24,823 bases of DNA from JBKPNZ01 sp046732895. GTDB taxonomy: Bacteria > Actinomycetota > Thermoleophilia > Solirubrobacterales > 70-9. Under the pieces are notes generated by a model. The model saw only the letters and a list, made by a program, of their open reading frames with translations. It ran no database searches and was not told the DNA's origin. Shown piece by piece: positions 1-6,349 of this stretch. The position numbers and the translations under genes were made by a program. The DNA is taken from the NCBI GenBank assembly GCA_046732895.1, contig JBKPNZ010000047.1, forward strand, positions 1 to 24,823, written 5' to 3'. Numbering within the stretch: position 1 is the first letter of the stretch; every line of letters starts with the position of its first letter.

Positions 1-71
1 GTGTAGCCGCCGAGGCGCCGATACCCGTCGATCGTCGCGAGGTCGGGCTCGTCGACGTGGCGGAAGAGCAT
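1..71 (-). CDS. nuoF: NADH-quinone oxidoreductase subunit F, N-terminal fragment (cut by window edge)
   Basis: Only the first 23 codons lie in the window, starting at the ATG at 71-69 and reading MLFRHVDEPDLATIDGYRR then LGGY. The tail resembles the 'GYxxxGGY' stretch near the N-terminus of NuoF, the complex I subunit that binds FMN, NADH and the N3 4Fe-4S cluster. Position supports this strongly, since nuoF follows nuoE in the standard nuo order. The start lies 14 nt after the nuoE stop. No clear Shine-Dalgarno is visible, and the bases just upstream belong to, or border, the hairpin repeat at 88-133. The identity rests on order plus this short match. Confidence 0.85.
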   Translation of the reverse strand, partial: MLFRHVDEPDLATIDGYRRLGGY

Positions 72-85
72 GCGCGTTTCAGAAC

Positions 86-826
86 TCAACTGCCCGCCGT
101 CTCCTCTGGTTCGCGTCCGGGGGCGGCGGGGTTCGCTTCAACTTCCGCCACTCGCGGGTCGGGCGCCGGCTCAGGCCCGCCGGCCGCCGGGCGCTTCGAG
201 AGCGCCTTCTCGGGCAAGACCTCGTCGCCGGCGCGCAGCTGATCGATGATGGTGCGGGCGTCCGCGAGCTCGAGCGGCCCGAAGTAGCGCTCGTCGATCG
301 AGACCATCGGCGCCAGGTCGCAGGCGCCGAGGCACTCGAAGCCCTTCACGTAGAACTCGCCGTCGGGGGAGCTCGCTCCACCGTGGTCCGCGTCGGCGTG
401 GTCCGCGCCGCTTGCCTCGCAGAACGCGTCGAGGAGCTCGTCGGCGCCTTGCATCCAGCAGGAGATGTTGTGGCAGACGAGGACCTGGTGGGTGCCCTCG
501 CGCGTGGTGTGGAACAGGTCGTAGAAGGTCGCCACCGACTCCAGGTATCCGGGCGTGACGCCCATCACCGCAGCGGCCTGGCGGATGCCGTCAGGAGAGC
601 ACCAGCCGTAGTGGCGCTGCACCGCCCAGAGCGCAGGAATCGCCGCCGAGCGCAGCTGCGGGTACTTCCCCATCGCCGTCTCGATCTGCTCGCGCAGCTC
701 GCCGGGTACATCGACCTCGTGGAGCTCGGGCACCGGCTCGGCGTCCTCGGGGCGCATCGAATCGACGAGCGCATGGCGCTCGACCGCCGTCATCTCGTTG
801 GTCGGCAGGAGCTCGTGATCGCTCAT
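86..826 (-). CDS. nuoE: NADH-quinone oxidoreductase subunit E (24 kDa 2Fe-2S subunit)
   Basis: This is the thioredoxin-fold subunit of the complex I NADH-oxidising arm that carries the N1a 2Fe-2S cluster. The four cluster cysteines are visible as VCHNISC (C118, C123) and FECLGAC (C165, C169). The start is the ATG at 826 (MSDHELL), which overlaps the nuoD stop as ATGA; a longer reading to 901 would intrude into nuoD and lacks family similarity. At 246 aa it is longer than most NuoE. The extra length is an A/P/E/G/R-rich C-terminal tail from about residue 211, ending in NPAAPGREPEETAGS. That final stretch is encoded by a 46-bp hairpin repeat also present in nuoC, so the tail is probably acquired rather than functional. 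A small H/D/G-rich insert (about residues 139-156) sits between the cysteine pairs. Confidence 0.95.
   Translation of the reverse strand: MSDHELLPTNEMTAVERHALVDSMRPEDAEPVPELHEVDVPGELREQIETAMGKYPQLRSAAIPALWAVQRHYGWCSPDGIRQAAAVMGVTPGYLESVATFYDLFHTTREGTHQVLVCHNISCWMQGADELLDAFCEASGADHADADHGGASSPDGEFYVKGFECLGACDLAPMVSIDERYFGPLELADARTIIDQLRAGDEVLPEKALSKRPAAGGPEPAPDPRVAEVEANPAAPGREPEETAGS
88..133 (-). repeat. 46-bp hairpin repeat, copy in nuoE 3' end
   Basis: On the coding strand this copy begins AACCCCGCCGCC and ends GGCGGGCAGTT. It matches the nuoC copy at 39 of 46 positions without gaps. Its arms (122-130 and 93-101) pair at 8 of 9 positions. The loop contains the shared core CCCGGACGCGAA. The repeat encodes the last 15 residues of NuoE and supplies the T of its TGA stop. 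Similarity may extend about 25 bp upstream with small gaps. The element type is unknown. Confidence 0.85.
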
Positions 827-2151
827 CGGTCGATGCCTCCAAGGATCGGATCCAGCATCGCGAGGTTCTGGATCAGGTCGGCGACGTAGCCGCCCACGCA
901 CATCTCGCGCAGCGCCTGCAGGTTCACGAACGATGGGTCGCGGAAATGCACGCGCGCGGGCTTCGCCGACCCGTCGGCGAGCACGTAGCAGCCGAGCTCA
1001 CCGCGCGGACCCTCGATCGCCTCGTAGGCCTCGCCGGGCGGGACGCGGAAGCCCTCCGTGACCAGCTTGAAGTGATGGATGAGCGCCTCCATCGAGGTCG
1101 AGAGCTCATGCCGCGGCGGCAGCACGATCTTGCGGTCGTCGGCGATCCATGGTCCCTCCGGAAGCCCGTCGAGGGCCTGCTCGATGATGCGAACCGACTC
1201 CCGCATCTCCTGTGCGCGGACGCGGTAGCGATCCCAGCCGTCCCCGACCGTGCCCACGGGCACCTTGAAGTCGAGGTCGGGGTAGCAGAGGTAGGGCTCG
1301 GCCTTGCGCAGGTCCCAGGGCTCGCCGGCCGCACGGAGCAGCGGTCCCGTGACGCCCAGCTCGAGCAGGCGCTCGCGGGAGACGACGCCGACGTTCTTGG
1401 TCCGGCGCAGGAAGATCTCGTTGCGGTCGAGCAGCGCCATGTACTGGTCGACGCGCGAGGGCATCTCGGTGCAGAAGGCGCGCAGGTTGCGCTCGAACCC
1501 CGTCGGGATGTCCTCGAAGACGCCACCCACCTGGAAGTAGCGGGTGTGCATGCGCTGGCCCGTGGACATCTCGAACAGATCGAGGATCCGATCGCGTTCG
1601 CGGAAGCAGTAGAAGAACATCGACATCGCGCCGAGATCGAGCGCGGAGGTGCCGAGCCAGACGAGATGCGAGTGGATCCGGTTGAGCTCCATGTGGATCA
1701 CGCGCAGGTACTGCGCGCGGGGAGGCACCTCGAGCTCCAGCAGCCGCTCGACGCAGCCGACGAACGCCTGCATGTTGAAGAAGTAGGAGAGGTAGTCCAT
1801 CCGCTCCACGAACGGGATGACCTTCCAGTAGGACTTGTCCTCGCACGACTTCTCGATCCCGGTGTGGACGTAGCCCATCACCGGCCGCAGGTCGCGGACC
1901 ACCTCCCCCTCGAGACTGACCAGCAGGCGCAGCACCCCGTGGGTCGCCGGATGGTGTGGGCCCATGTTGATGGTCATGAGCTCGGTGTCTGCGTCCTCGA
2001 GCGCGGTGCGCTCGATCGCGCTGCGGCCGACGATCCCCTCGCGGTTGTCGCTCTCCATGCGCTCCCGCAGGGCGGTGCGCTCGATCGTCTCGTGGTCGGC
2101 GAGCGAGGGGGAGGCGAGCGGATTCTCGCCGTTGCCGCCGTTCGGCGTCAC
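823..2151 (-). CDS. nuoD: NADH-quinone oxidoreductase subunit D (49 kDa)
   Basis: This complex I subunit forms, with NuoB, the quinone-binding cavity of the connecting module. The hallmark NMGPHHPATHGVLRLL is present, followed by GYVHTGIEK and the conserved MDYLSYFFN region. The C-terminus has the family pattern with DPILGGIDR as its end. The GTG at 2151 is preferred because it makes a 4-bp GTGA overlap with the nuoC stop and has AGGTGG five bases upstream. An in-frame GTG at 2160 would add three residues. From the GTG at 2151 the protein is 442 aa. About 60 residues precede the conserved core; in that leader IERTAL occurs twice, 23 residues apart, encoded by an exact 16-bp direct repeat. The stop overlaps the nuoE ATG, so translational coupling is likely. 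Confidence 0.96.
   Translation of the reverse strand: MTPNGGNGENPLASPSLADHETIERTALRERMESDNREGIVGRSAIERTALEDADTELMTINMGPHHPATHGVLRLLVSLEGEVVRDLRPVMGYVHTGIEKSCEDKSYWKVIPFVERMDYLSYFFNMQAFVGCVERLLELEVPPRAQYLRVIHMELNRIHSHLVWLGTSALDLGAMSMFFYCFRERDRILDLFEMSTGQRMHTRYFQVGGVFEDIPTGFERNLRAFCTEMPSRVDQYMALLDRNEIFLRRTKNVGVVSRERLLELGVTGPLLRAAGEPWDLRKAEPYLCYPDLDFKVPVGTVGDGWDRYRVRAQEMRESVRIIEQALDGLPEGPWIADDRKIVLPPRHELSTSMEALIHHFKLVTEGFRVPPGEAYEAIEGPRGELGCYVLADGSAKPARVHFRDPSFVNLQALREMCVGGYVADLIQNLAMLDPILGGIDR
2003..2087 (-). repeat. 16-bp direct repeat in the nuoD leader region
   Basis: The sequence gcggtgcgctcgatcg (plus strand) occurs exactly at 2003-2018 and 2072-2087. The spacing is 69 bp, so both copies encode IERTA in frame within the poorly conserved N-terminal leader of NuoD. 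This looks like a small in-frame duplication. Confidence 0.7.
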
Positions 2152-2738
2152 TCGAACCACCTGGGTGTCTCGCGCTCGTTATAGGTGAAGATCACCGGGT
2201 CGCCGCCGACCGGGAAGTCACGGCGCTGGGGCCAGCCGACATATCCCTCAGGCATCAGGATTCGGCGCAGGTCGGGGTGCCCGCGGAAGGAGATCCCGAA
2301 GAAGTCGTAGACCTCGCGCTCCTGGAACTCGGCGGTGGGGAAGAGCTCGACGCAGGAATCCACCTCCGGGAGCAGTAACTGCCGGTCGCCTCCTCCGCTT
2401 CGCGTCCGGGGGCGACCGGGTTCCCCTTCGTCCGCCTTCGCCGCTGGGTCATGGAGCGCCGCGCGGACTCGCAGCCGCTCGATCCGGTCGCGGTTGAGGA
2501 GCTCGTAGTGGACGCCGAAGCGCGGCTCGGCGGGCAGATAGTCGACGCCGTGGACGCTGGCGAGGAAGGTATAGGCCTGGGAGGGTGTGTCTCGGAGCCA
2601 GCCGAGGACCCCGAGGACCTGGTCGGGATCGACGATCAGGCAGGCCTGGCCGTGCTCGTGGTAGGTGCCGAGAACGGCGCCGTCGTGCGCCTCATTCAGC
2701 TCCTGCGCGATCAGCTCGAGGCCCGGGGCGTCAGGCAT
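2148..2738 (-). CDS. nuoC: NADH-quinone oxidoreductase subunit C (30 kDa) with an inserted repeat segment
   Basis: NuoC is a peripheral-arm complex I subunit next to NuoD. The family signature is clear near the C-terminus as EREVYDFFGISFRGHPDLRR, followed by RILMPEGYVGWPQRRDFP. The ATG at 2738 overlaps the nuoB stop by 8 bp and has GGGAGGAG just upstream. The protein is 196 aa. Between LHDPAAK (about residue 100) and CVELFPTAEFQE there is a stretch of roughly 25 residues rich in G, R, P, E and D that NuoC homologues normally lack. It is encoded by the 46-bp hairpin repeat at 2377-2422 plus flanking bases, in a different reading frame from the nuoE copy. Since both conserved halves are intact and in frame, the protein is probably functional with the insert as a surface loop. 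Confidence 0.95.
   Translation of the reverse strand: MPDAPGLELIAQELNEAHDGAVLGTYHEHGQACLIVDPDQVLGVLGWLRDTPSQAYTFLASVHGVDYLPAEPRFGVHYELLNRDRIERLRVRAALHDPAAKADEGEPGRPRTRSGGGDRQLLLPEVDSCVELFPTAEFQEREVYDFFGISFRGHPDLRRILMPEGYVGWPQRRDFPVGGDPVIFTYNERETPRWFE
2377..2422 (-). repeat. 46-bp hairpin repeat, copy inside nuoC
   Basis: On the coding strand this copy begins AACCCGGTCGCC and ends GGCGACCGGCAGTT. The arms at 2411-2419 and 2382-2390 are perfect 9-bp inverted complements (CCGGTCGCC with GGCGACCGG). A small CGC-GAA-GCG hairpin lies in the loop. Relative to the nuoE copy, stem positions 6/39 change from C-G to G-C and positions 8/37 from C-G to T-A. The repeat is read one base out of phase relative to the nuoE copy. 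Confidence 0.85.
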
Positions 2739-3528
2739 CCGGCTCCTCCCAGGGCTGGCGCTCGGCTTCGCCTGCTTCCTCTACCGGCGCGGCGCCAGGG
2801 CCACCCGCCTGCGTGGCGTCGTGCGCCGCCGAGATCTCGCGGGCACGCTGATAGGCGGCGACCTCTTCCTCCGTCGGCTGGCTGGGCATCGCGCGCGCCC
2901 ACTCCTCGGTGCCGAGCGCGTTGTAGCGGCGGCGCCACCCGATGTCGGGGTTCCCAAGGATCTGGCGCTGGAGCTTGTTGAAGCCGTAGAGCAGCGCCTC
3001 GGGGCGTGGCGGGCATCCCGGGATGTGGATGTCGACCGGCATGAACTTGTCGGCCCCCTGGACCACCGCGTAGTTCGCGAACATGCCGCCCGACGAGGAG
3101 CAGGCGCCCATCGAGATCACCCACTTGGGCTCGAGCATCTGGTCGTAGATGCGCCGGACGACCGGCGCCATCTTGATCGAGACGCGACCCGACAGGATCA
3201 GCATGTCGGCCTGTCGCGGTGAGGCCCGCATGTTCTCGGCGCCGAACCGCGCGATGTCGTAGCGCGGGCTGACCATCGACATCATCTCGATTGCGCAGCA
3301 GGCAAGGCCGAAGGTGGCCGGGAAGATCGAGTTCGCGCGGCCCCAGCGCAGCGTCTTGTCGAGGGTCGTCGTGAGGACCGACTCCTCGACGTGCCGCTCG
3401 AGCTCGGGGCCCTCGAGGTCGCCGCGCAGCAGGTCGCGGGCGCGTAGCTGGCGGACTCGCAGCTCTTCGCGCGAACCGGGTTGGTCGAGGGGCGCGAGCG
3501 CGCGCAGCTTCTCGCGCTTTATCTCCAA
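2731..3528 (-). CDS. nuoB: NADH-quinone oxidoreductase subunit B (N2 cluster subunit)
   Basis: NuoB holds the terminal N2 4Fe-4S cluster that passes electrons to quinone. All four ligands are present: the tandem CC at C77-C78 (FGLACCAIEMM), C143 in GACSSSGG and C172 in PGCPPRPE. The chosen start is a TTG at 3528, which overlaps the nuoA stop by 10 bp. No other good start is seen before the conserved TTTLDKTLRWGRANSIFP region. The 265-aa product is longer than typical NuoB, with about 50 extra residues at the N-terminus and a C-terminal A/E/P/G-rich tail after about residue 215. The DNA for the tail contains a perfect 7-bp inverted repeat (2755-2761 with 2792-2798). The true start is less certain than the identity. 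Confidence 0.95.
   Translation of the reverse strand: MEIKREKLRALAPLDQPGSREELRVRQLRARDLLRGDLEGPELERHVEESVLTTTLDKTLRWGRANSIFPATFGLACCAIEMMSMVSPRYDIARFGAENMRASPRQADMLILSGRVSIKMAPVVRRIYDQMLEPKWVISMGACSSSGGMFANYAVVQGADKFMPVDIHIPGCPPRPEALLYGFNKLQRQILGNPDIGWRRRYNALGTEEWARAMPSQPTEEEVAAYQRAREISAAHDATQAGGPGAAPVEEAGEAERQPWEEPDA
2755..2798 (-). repeat. Inverted repeat in the nuoB 3' tail
   Basis: CTGGCGC (2755-2761) and GCGCCAG (2792-2798) are perfect complements around a 30-nt loop that contains a GGC-GAA-GCC mini-hairpin. The repeat underlies the A/E/P/G-rich C-terminal tail of NuoB. It has the same general layout as the nuoC/nuoE repeat, but the sequence is not clearly homologous. Confidence 0.4.
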
Positions 3529-3878
3529 TCGAGGGCGCCCTTTCGCCAGACATAGATCAGGGCGACCAGCAGCAGCACCACGAAGAGGATGACCTCAACG
3601 AGCACGAACACCGAGCTCGCGCCGTGGAGGATGACCCCCACGGGATAGAGGAAGACGACCTCGATGTCGAAGAGGATGAAGAGCATCGCGATCAGGTAGA
3701 AGCTGATCCCGAAGCGGAATGTGCGGGCGACCTCGCTCGGCAGGCCGCACTCGTACGGCTGGCTCTTGACCTTGCTCGGCCGCTTCGGACCGATCAGCGC
3801 GTTGACCGTCACCAGTGCTCCGCCGACGATGGCTCCGAGGCCGGCGAAGACGAGAACTGGGAGGTAACTGCGAAGCAC
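3519..3878 (-). CDS. nuoA: NADH-quinone oxidoreductase subunit A
   Basis: NuoA is a small membrane subunit of complex I near the quinone site. The 119-aa product has three predicted membrane helices (about residues 5-27, 57-80 and 86-111). It shows the family marks: YECG in the first loop (C44) and FDIEVVFLYP at the end of helix 2, with the conserved acidic pair D71 and E73. The GTG start at 3878 gives a normal-length protein. The upstream sequence ccgagagt is a weak ribosome site. It is the first gene of the nuo operon, and the AT-richer intergenic stretch upstream is the natural promoter location. Confidence 0.96.
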   Translation of the reverse strand: MLRSYLPVLVFAGLGAIVGGALVTVNALIGPKRPSKVKSQPYECGLPSEVARTFRFGISFYLIAMLFILFDIEVVFLYPVGVILHGASSVFVLVEVILFVVLLLVALIYVWRKGALDWR

Positions 3879-4023
3879 TCTCGGTGGAGTTATATACCGA
3901 CTTTGTGCGGACTTGCTACATAGTGATTTTCCGCATCAGAAAGCCGAAAATCCGACCATCCGGGGCGGGTATCCGGGGACCTTGGCGAGCGCCCGCGAAT
4001 CGAGTCGTACCCACAGGAGAGCG
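3879..4023. promoter_or_regulatory. Divergent intergenic region, probable nuo operon promoter
   Basis: These 145 bp between nuoA (-) and the membrane protein gene (+) are noticeably AT-richer than their surroundings, especially 3887-3960. TATATA occurs at 3891-3896, and TATGTA lies slightly farther upstream on the nuo strand; either could be a -10 for nuo, but no convincing -35 was seen. The gene on the plus strand has a good ribosome site at its end (acaggaga). The promoter role is inferred from position and composition. Confidence 0.4.
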
Positions 4024-4461
4024 ATGGATACCGTCCACCTGATCGTCGGCCTCACGGTCATCGCCTCGAACCTCGTAGCCGGGGCGTGGGGCGGACTGGC
4101 CTGGCTGCGCCAGGAACCGGCCGTCGGCTTCTGGTACGTGCTGCGATTCGCGCAGATCGCTGTCGTCGTTCAGGTGATGCTCGGGGCGGTCCTGCTGCTC
4201 CTCGGACGCGAGCCGGCGCAGCCCGGACTCCACTACCTCTACGGCGTATTGCCGCTCGTCGTCTCGCTGCTCGCAGAAGCGATCCGAGCCGGCGCCGCTG
4301 AGCGCGAGCTCGAGGGACTCGACTTCGAATCGCTCCCGAAGCAGCGCCAGCGCCTCGTCGCCCTGGCGATCGTCCGCCGCGAGACGGGAATCATGGCCGC
4401 GTCGGCCTGGGTGATCCTGTTCCTGGCTCTGCGCGCCGCTGGAACGAGCGGGCGGTTCTAG
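4024..4461 (+). CDS. Small four-helix membrane protein, unknown function
   Basis: The 145-aa product starts at the ATG at 4024, preceded by acaggagagcg, a good ribosome site. A longer in-frame reading back to 3913 has no such signal. Four hydrophobic segments are visible (about residues 4-28, 36-61, 70-90 and 120-138). A charged stretch (residues 91-119) lies between helices 3 and 4. I do not recognise a named family. The divergent position next to nuoA could hint at a respiratory or membrane link, but nothing in the sequence proves it. Confidence 0.75.
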   Translation: MDTVHLIVGLTVIASNLVAGAWGGLAWLRQEPAVGFWYVLRFAQIAVVVQVMLGAVLLLLGREPAQPGLHYLYGVLPLVVSLLAEAIRAGAAERELEGLDFESLPKQRQRLVALAIVRRETGIMAASAWVILFLALRAAGTSGRF

Positions 4462-4494
4462 GCCGCCGAGGCCGACTTTCTTCGCCAGTACACG

Positions 4495-5298
4495 CTATGC
4501 GTGTAGAAACGCAGAAACTCGGCTCGCGGCGCGACCGCAACCGGTCGCTACGGGCACCCGTCCTGTCCCGAGGGCCCGCAGCGGAAGCTGATGCCGTCGA
4601 AGGAGACCCAGGCCTTCGTGTCGGCCGTCGTCGGGTAGCCGGGCTCCGTCCTGATCGAGCCGTTGGTCAGGACGTCGACCCGTCCCGGCTTGTTGTTCGA
4701 GCTGATCGTGAACAGCGTCCTGAACTCCGGGCGGTATCCAGCCGGCAGACCGCCGACGAGTACGGGGAACTCGTCGAATCGGAATGGTGCCGCAAGCCTG
4801 GTTCGACCCGTCGCTCGCCTTGGCGACTCCACGCAGATGGACGACGCCGTCGCGGTCGCGGAAGTACGAGGGGTCGGCGAATCCGCCCAAGAAGCTCGTC
4901 CAGGTGCAGGCGATGGGGGCGGCGGCGTCGTTGAGGGGAAGCGGGGTCCAGCCCTCCGAACCAACCTCCTGGAACTGGCCGGAGTCCTTTCCATCGAGGA
5001 GATCGGCGTCGCTCGCGTTCGGCACCGTTCCCAGGGTCGACTCGTCGATGTCCGCGCCGATGAGCTCGTCGTCGGGCACGAGCTCGGACTGGATCGAGCC
5101 GGGGGCGAGTTTGGAGCTGTCGACACTCGCCGCGGCGATGTCCTGCGTCTTCACCTGCCCATCCACGATGTGCTTCGACTTGACGCTGTTCTTGGGCAGG
5201 TGGAACGCGGCGTAGGCACCACCGCCGAGGGCGATAAACAGCGCGATCAGTGCAAGGACGTTGCCGACGAGCGGGTCCTTGCGAAAGCGGGCGAGCAT
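4495..5298 (-). CDS. Secreted/anchored Solirubrobacterales-type protein, broken by a frameshift
   Basis: The ATG at 5298 is preceded by ACGGAGG at good spacing. The N-terminus has basic residues then one hydrophobic helix (about residues 10-31, LALIALFIALGGGAYAAF), followed by KNSVKSKHIVDGQVKTQDI. This layout is common in large families of exported proteins in Solirubrobacterales; the function is unknown. Up to about residue 171 the reading makes sense. After CGTIP (near 4786) it becomes arginine-rich nonsense ending at 4495. In the next frame the expected C-terminal domain continues (FRFDEFPVLVGGLPAGYRPE ... FDGISFRCGPSGQDGCP) and stops at 4548. One base must be skipped to join them. This is either a real frameshift mutation or a sequence error; the intended product is about 250 aa. 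Confidence 0.7.
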   Translation of the reverse strand: MLARFRKDPLVGNVLALIALFIALGGGAYAAFHLPKNSVKSKHIVDGQVKTQDIAAASVDSSKLAPGSIQSELVPDDELIGADIDESTLGTVPNASDADLLDGKDSGQFQEVGSEGWTPLPLNDAAAPIACTWTSFLGGFADPSYFRDRDGVVHLRGVAKASDGSNQACGTIPIRRVPRTRRRSAGWIPPGVQDAVHDQLEQQAGTGRRPDQRLDQDGARLPDDGRHEGLGLLRRHQLPLRALGTGRVPVATGCGRAASRVSAFLHA

Positions 5299-5320
5299 AC
5301 GAACCTCCGTGTTCCGAACT

Positions 5321-5342
5321 ACGGAGCCTTCCCCTGCTCCGT
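5321..5342 (-). other. 7-bp perfect hairpin upstream of the frameshifted exported-protein gene
   Basis: ACGGAGC (5321-5327) pairs with GCTCCGT (5336-5342) around an 8-nt loop. It lies 23 bases before the ATG at 5298 and 43 bases after the stop of the flavin reductase gene. No T-tract follows on the minus strand, so it is a poor terminator. A TAAGAT box at 5355-5350 would place a transcript start near 5343, immediately before the hairpin. A 5'-end mRNA hairpin is therefore an equal possibility. Confidence 0.4.
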
Positions 5343-5385
5343 GGCGACGATCTTAGAGTGCCGGTCAAGGCGCCGGTGGGCTCTG

Positions 5386-5871
5386 CTAGCCCAGGCCGCG
5401 ATACGCGCCGCGGTGGAATACGAGCGGGTCGCCGTCTCCGTTTGCGCCCAGCCCGACGACCGCGCCCGTCGCGATGACGTGATCCCCGCCATCGTGCAGA
5501 TCCAGCAGCTCGCACGCGACCCACAGCAACGCCTCGTCGAGGATCGGCACGCCGGCTCGCTCGCTCCACGGGACATCGGCCCAGCGCTCCGCATGGGTGA
5601 AAGGGCCCGAGAAGGCGCGCGCGAGCTCCGCATGTCCCGCCCTCAGCACGCTGATCCCGAACCGCCCGGCGCTATCCATGACGCCCAGCGTTCGTGATGC
5701 CCGGTCCAGAGCGGCGAGCATCAGCGGCGGGTCCAGCGACAGCGAGGTGACGGCGTTGGCGGTGGCTCCCGCAGGCCCGTCGGGGCCGGGCGCGCTGACC
5801 ACGGTGACGCCCGTCGGCAGCAGCGACATGGCGCTGCGCAGGTCCTCGGCGGTCGGCACGGCTTCGCTCAC
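5386..5871 (-). CDS. Flavin reductase-like FMN-binding protein (DIM6/NTAB family)
   Basis: The 161-aa product shows the typical flavin reductase split-barrel pattern: LLPTGVTVVSA near residues 18-27, then ANAVTSLSLDPPLMLAAL, FGISVL near 71-76, GDHVIATG, and a PLVFHRGAYRGL C-terminus. Members reduce FMN or FAD with NAD(P)H to supply monooxygenases, or act as flavin-binding oxidoreductases; the substrate cannot be told here. The GTG at 5871 (SEAVPTAEDL follows) is chosen because upstream codons run into the divergent cytochrome c gene and lose similarity. There is no Shine-Dalgarno. A CATACT box lies 10 bases upstream, hinting at a very short or absent leader. Confidence 0.85.
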   Translation of the reverse strand: MSEAVPTAEDLRSAMSLLPTGVTVVSAPGPDGPAGATANAVTSLSLDPPLMLAALDRASRTLGVMDSAGRFGISVLRAGHAELARAFSGPFTHAERWADVPWSERAGVPILDEALLWVACELLDLHDGGDHVIATGAVVGLGANGDGDPLVFHRGAYRGLG

Positions 5872-5898
5872 CCCGGCGAAAAGTATGATGCCGCGCGC
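5872..5898. promoter_or_regulatory. Shared divergent promoter, cytochrome c / flavin reductase
   Basis: Only 27 bp separate the two divergent GTG starts. The single AT-rich island, aaaagtatgatg, contains TATGAT (5884-5889) facing the cytochrome gene and CATACT (5887-5882) facing the flavin reductase gene, so the two -10-like boxes overlap. Each would put the transcript start within a few bases of the start codon. No Shine-Dalgarno fits in either direction. Confidence 0.5.
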
Positions 5899-6336
5899 GT
5901 GCGCCCCCTCTTGCTGATCACCGCGCTGGCCGCCTCGGCCACCTCGCTCGCCGCCTGCGGGAGTCAGGGGATCGACGTCCCCGCCGATGACCCGGCGCAC
6001 ACTGGCGCGGTGCTCTTCGCCCAGCGCTGCTCGGGCTGTCACACCCTGACGGCCGCCGGCACCCAGGGCTCCGCCAACCGTGCCCTGCGCAACCAGGGCC
6101 CGAACCTGGACCAGCGAACCGAGGACGAGGCCGATGTCCTGTTCGCAATTCGCAACGGCGGCTTCTCGGGCGCGATCATGCCCCAGAACATCGTCGTCGG
6201 TAAGGACGCGGAGGCGGTGGCGGCCTTCGTCTCCACCTACGCCGGCTCGGACGTGAACCGCCCGCCTGCGCCGGAGCCGAGCACGACGACCTCCACCTCC
6301 ACCACAACCGATACGGCCAAGCCCACCGGCGGTTAG
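5899..6336 (+). CDS. Lipoprotein c-type cytochrome, class I
   Basis: The 145-aa product begins with a lipoprotein signal peptide (LLLITALAASATSLAAC, lipobox cysteine C20), so it is expected on the outer face of the membrane. The haem-attachment motif is CSGCH (residues 44-48). M94 in GAIMPQN is the likely sixth ligand, with the usual spacing for a small mono-haem cytochrome. The end is a Thr/Ser/Pro-rich tail. It could carry electrons to a terminal oxidase, but its partner is not in view. The start is a GTG at 5899 with no Shine-Dalgarno, 9 bases after a TATGAT box. serS follows after 13 bp on the same strand and may be co-transcribed. Confidence 0.88.
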   Translation: MRPLLLITALAASATSLAACGSQGIDVPADDPAHTGAVLFAQRCSGCHTLTAAGTQGSANRALRNQGPNLDQRTEDEADVLFAIRNGGFSGAIMPQNIVVGKDAEAVAAFVSTYAGSDVNRPPAPEPSTTTSTSTTTDTAKPTGG

Positions 6337-6349
6337 ACCCGCCGGCGCG

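Noticed and set aside
14..22. GCCGATACC near the left edge as a second sigma-28-type -10 box
   Set aside because: It lies within nuoF coding sequence on the opposite strand, has no -35 partner in view and no gene placed after it.
946..2184. Long open plus-strand reading frame opposite nuoD
   Set aside because: It is a GC-rich antisense shadow: the opposite strand encodes a clear NuoD, and the shadow protein has no recognisable motif.
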